The notes beneath the pieces were generated by a model. That model saw nothing but the letters and a program-made list of their open reading frames with translations. It made no database searches and had not been told where the DNA came from. From Fulvivirga maritima (lineage in GTDB: Bacteria > Bacteroidota > Bacteroidia > Cytophagales > Cyclobacteriaceae), in NCBI RefSeq assembly GCF_021389955.1, contig NZ_CP089980.1, positions 1,487,501 through 1,551,500 of the forward strand: DNA of 64,000 bases. Reading direction: 5' to 3'. The stretch's first letter is position 1. Each line of letters starts with the position of its first letter. Position numbers and translations under genes: made by a program. This document shows, in pieces, positions 62,430-64,000 of this stretch.

Positions 62430-62912
62430 TTATAATTCAGGCCATTTTATGGTATCGTCATCAATAAACTGAGGAGACCACTGTATCTCATCTAATCGTC
62501 CTTCATTTATCCAAAAATTAACTGAGTGAGAATTGGATTCAATTAACTTATGATCTGGACTTTCGGCAGACGACCAGTCTTCCATTTCCAGGTCATCCAT
62601 TCCTACTTTAGCCAATACTTCCTTCAACTTTTCCTCACTTTGACCAATTAACGTTTCACCCTCTAGCTGGTAAAAATCAGAAGTTACTGAAATTACTATC
62701 AGACGCCAATCATCTTCTTCATCAAAATTAAGAGACAAACTCAACTCCTTATAATCCCATGATTCGGTAAGATCTTGATCAGAATCAGTATAAGAATAGC
62801 TCTCTACCACATCTGCTTCGCCTAATATTTCCTTAACCTGGTCACGAGTCATACCAAATTTTATAGTACCTAAACCTTCTCCTGGTTTTATATCTTTTAG
62901 TTCTATATTCAT
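62430..62912 (-). CDS. Cytoplasmic acidic protein of unknown function
   Basis: 160 residues, strongly acidic, no signal peptide. The opening GEGLGTIKFGMTRDQVKEILGEAD is the SmpA/BamE-like or PepSY-like GMT..V...LG motif used by many small beta-rich proteins, and a second similar unit follows (LIGQSEEKLKEVLAKVGM). Convergent with the tandem ABC gene (1-bp gap). Small cytoplasmic acidic proteins of this kind are sometimes immunity proteins; there is no toxin gene here to support that. Confidence 0.65.
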   Translation of the reverse strand: MNIELKDIKPGEGLGTIKFGMTRDQVKEILGEADVVESYSYTDSDQDLTESWDYKELSLSLNFDEEDDWRLIVISVTSDFYQLEGETLIGQSEEKLKEVLAKVGMDDLEMEDWSSAESPDHKLIESNSHSVNFWINEGRLDEIQWSPQFIDDDTIKWPEL

Positions 62913-63010
62913 AACGTTTATTTTAAAGCAAATCTAACCATAATAAAATCAGCATCTCACTTTTTATCCACTAAGCTGACACTGTTTCCTTACTATCAAC
63001 ATTATATTAT

Positions 63011-63018
63011 TACTTTTG
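63011..63018 (+). promoter_or_regulatory. Candidate -7 box of rluD
   Basis: TACTTTTG, exact TAnnTTTG match, 25 bp before the ATG. Confidence 0.45.
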
Positions 63019-63043
63019 CATAAAACGGGTTATAAAAAATTAT

Positions 63044-64000
63044 ATGGAGGATATTGATATTATTGAAGACGATGAGTTATACGAGCATCATCGTATAGTG
63101 GCTGACCCCAAGCAGCAATTACTAAGGATAGACAAGTTTCTGATGGACAGGCTCCCTAATGTAACCCGAAACAAGCTGCAGTCGGCCATAAAGGACGGAT
63201 TTGTAAAAGTGAATGATCAGGAAATAAAACCTAATTACAAGGTAAGGCCTGATGACATTATAACGATTGCTCTGCCTGAGCCTCCGAGAGAAACCGAAGT
63301 AGTACCGCAAGATATACCTCTCAACATAGTTTATGAAGATAAGCATGTGCTTGTGGTGAACAAAGAAGCGGGCATGGTAGTGCACCCTGCTTACCAAAAC
63401 TGGGAAGGCACATTGGTAAACGCTTTGGCATACCATTTTAAAAATCTGCCAGAAATGGAGGGCAATGAGGGCCGACCAGGACTAGTACACCGCATAGATA
63501 AAGACACCAGCGGCTTGCTTGTAATCGCTAAAACTGAACAAGCCATGAATGGACTGGCCAAGCAGTTTTATGATCACTCTATTGAAAGAACCTACTATGC
63601 GCTGGTGTGGGGCTCTCCTGAACCTAATGAAGGTACTATACATATTAACCTGGGCAGAAGCCTGAAGGACAGGAGGATTACTGTGGCTTATGAAGATGAT
63701 ACCATAGGCAAAAATGCCATCACCCATTATAAACTACTGGAAGACCTCAGGTATGTTTCATTAGTGCAGTGTAACCTGGAAACAGGCCGTACCCACCAAA
63801 TCAGAGCCCACATGAAACACATAGGCCATGAGCTGTTTAATGATGCTACTTACGGTGGAGATAAAATTCTAAAAGGCACTCCTTTTTCTAAGTACAAAAG
63901 CTTTGTAGATAACTGTTTTAAAATATTACCCAGACAGGCCCTGCATGCTAAATCCTTAGGATTTGTTCACCCTATTACTAAAGAGTTTATGCAGTTTAAC
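63044..64000 (+). CDS. rluD: Pseudouridine synthase RluD (5' part)
   Basis: 319 residues are visible from ATG 63044; the gene runs off the window. S4 RNA-binding domain (about 25-85, RIDKFLMDRLPNVTRNKLQ), then the catalytic domain with D152 in LVHRIDKDTSGLLVIAK and the LETGRTHQIRAHMKHIGH motif, and HAKSLGFVHP near the C-terminal end. Makes pseudouridines in helix 69 of 23S rRNA in the family; RluD versus RluC type rests on the S4 domain plus the HRIDKDTSG context. Confidence 0.93.
   Translation, partial: MEDIDIIEDDELYEHHRIVADPKQQLLRIDKFLMDRLPNVTRNKLQSAIKDGFVKVNDQEIKPNYKVRPDDIITIALPEPPRETEVVPQDIPLNIVYEDKHVLVVNKEAGMVVHPAYQNWEGTLVNALAYHFKNLPEMEGNEGRPGLVHRIDKDTSGLLVIAKTEQAMNGLAKQFYDHSIERTYYALVWGSPEPNEGTIHINLGRSLKDRRITVAYEDDTIGKNAITHYKLLEDLRYVSLVQCNLETGRTHQIRAHMKHIGHELFNDATYGGDKILKGTPFSKYKSFVDNCFKILPRQALHAKSLGFVHPITKEFMQFN

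Noticed and set aside
1-64000. CRISPR arrays, rRNA, tRNA, complete insertion sequences, riboswitches
   Set aside because: No regularly spaced repeats, no tRNA-like cloverleaf or rRNA stretch, and no transposase gene were seen; no known riboswitch core was recognised by eye, though a covariance search could still find one.

Overview
The window looks like a piece of a Bacteroidota chromosome, most likely Cytophagales (a Fulvivirga-like marine or soil bacterium is an inference, not proven). The signs are: a secreted protein with a type IX secretion (T9SS) sorting tail; threonine biosynthesis encoded as a fused aspartokinase-homoserine dehydrogenase followed by thrB and thrC; TAnnTTTG-type -7 promoter boxes; few Shine-Dalgarno sequences; many TonB-related and lipoprotein genes; and PadR-linked arrays of FtsX-type permeases. 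The DNA is AT-rich. No rRNA, tRNA, CRISPR array or insertion sequence with a transposase was seen.

Layout. 1-8.8 kb: end of a sterol desaturase/fatty-acid hydroxylase gene, an ABC-2-like exporter pair, a secreted unknown protein and an M2 (ACE-like) lipoprotein peptidase, an atypical single-domain receiver, and a three-gene membrane protein/histidine kinase/LuxR-type regulator operon. 8.9-12.7 kb: OxyR with both redox cysteines, a trans-sulfuration enzyme, a fructosamine kinase-like protein and a lipoprotein with a TonB C-terminal domain. 12.7-17.8 kb: the thrABC operon behind a Thr/Ile-codon leader peptide. 17.8-28.9 kb: housekeeping genes (ABC ATPase, T9SS cargo, acs, ZIP transporter, SAM methyltransferase, ApbE, ruvB, an ECF sigma operon, queG). 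28.8-30.8 kb: an S41 peptidase gene bracketed by an exact 41-bp direct repeat that duplicates the 3' end of queG. 30.8-32.2 kb: ECF sigma/anti-sigma-like/periplasmic LTxxQ-type sensor operon.

32.3-46 kb is the accessory part. A PadR regulator leads three overlapping large FtsX/MacB-type permeases with an N-terminal prefix domain. Then come a TIGR02574-type antitoxin with a RelE/ParE toxin, a HEPN/RES-type toxin-like protein, a 0.6-kb repeat-rich non-coding stretch, and a second PadR with one more permease. Both PadR genes sit behind twin inverted-repeat arms with exactly the same 28-bp spacer. No partner ATPase or membrane-fusion protein lies nearby. Three genes here carry apparent single-base frameshifts.

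46-64 kb is again mainly core: SDR oxidoreductase, MsrA, diaminopimelate/ornithine-type decarboxylase, a two-component pair, a HisA-like protein lacking the usual first catalytic Asp, HtrA and Hsp20 stress genes, a MORN-repeat lipoprotein, thioredoxin, an ECF sigma/TonB operon, a large zinc metalloprotease, a tandem ABC ATPase with one apparently dead site, a small unknown protein and the start of rluD, which runs off the right edge.
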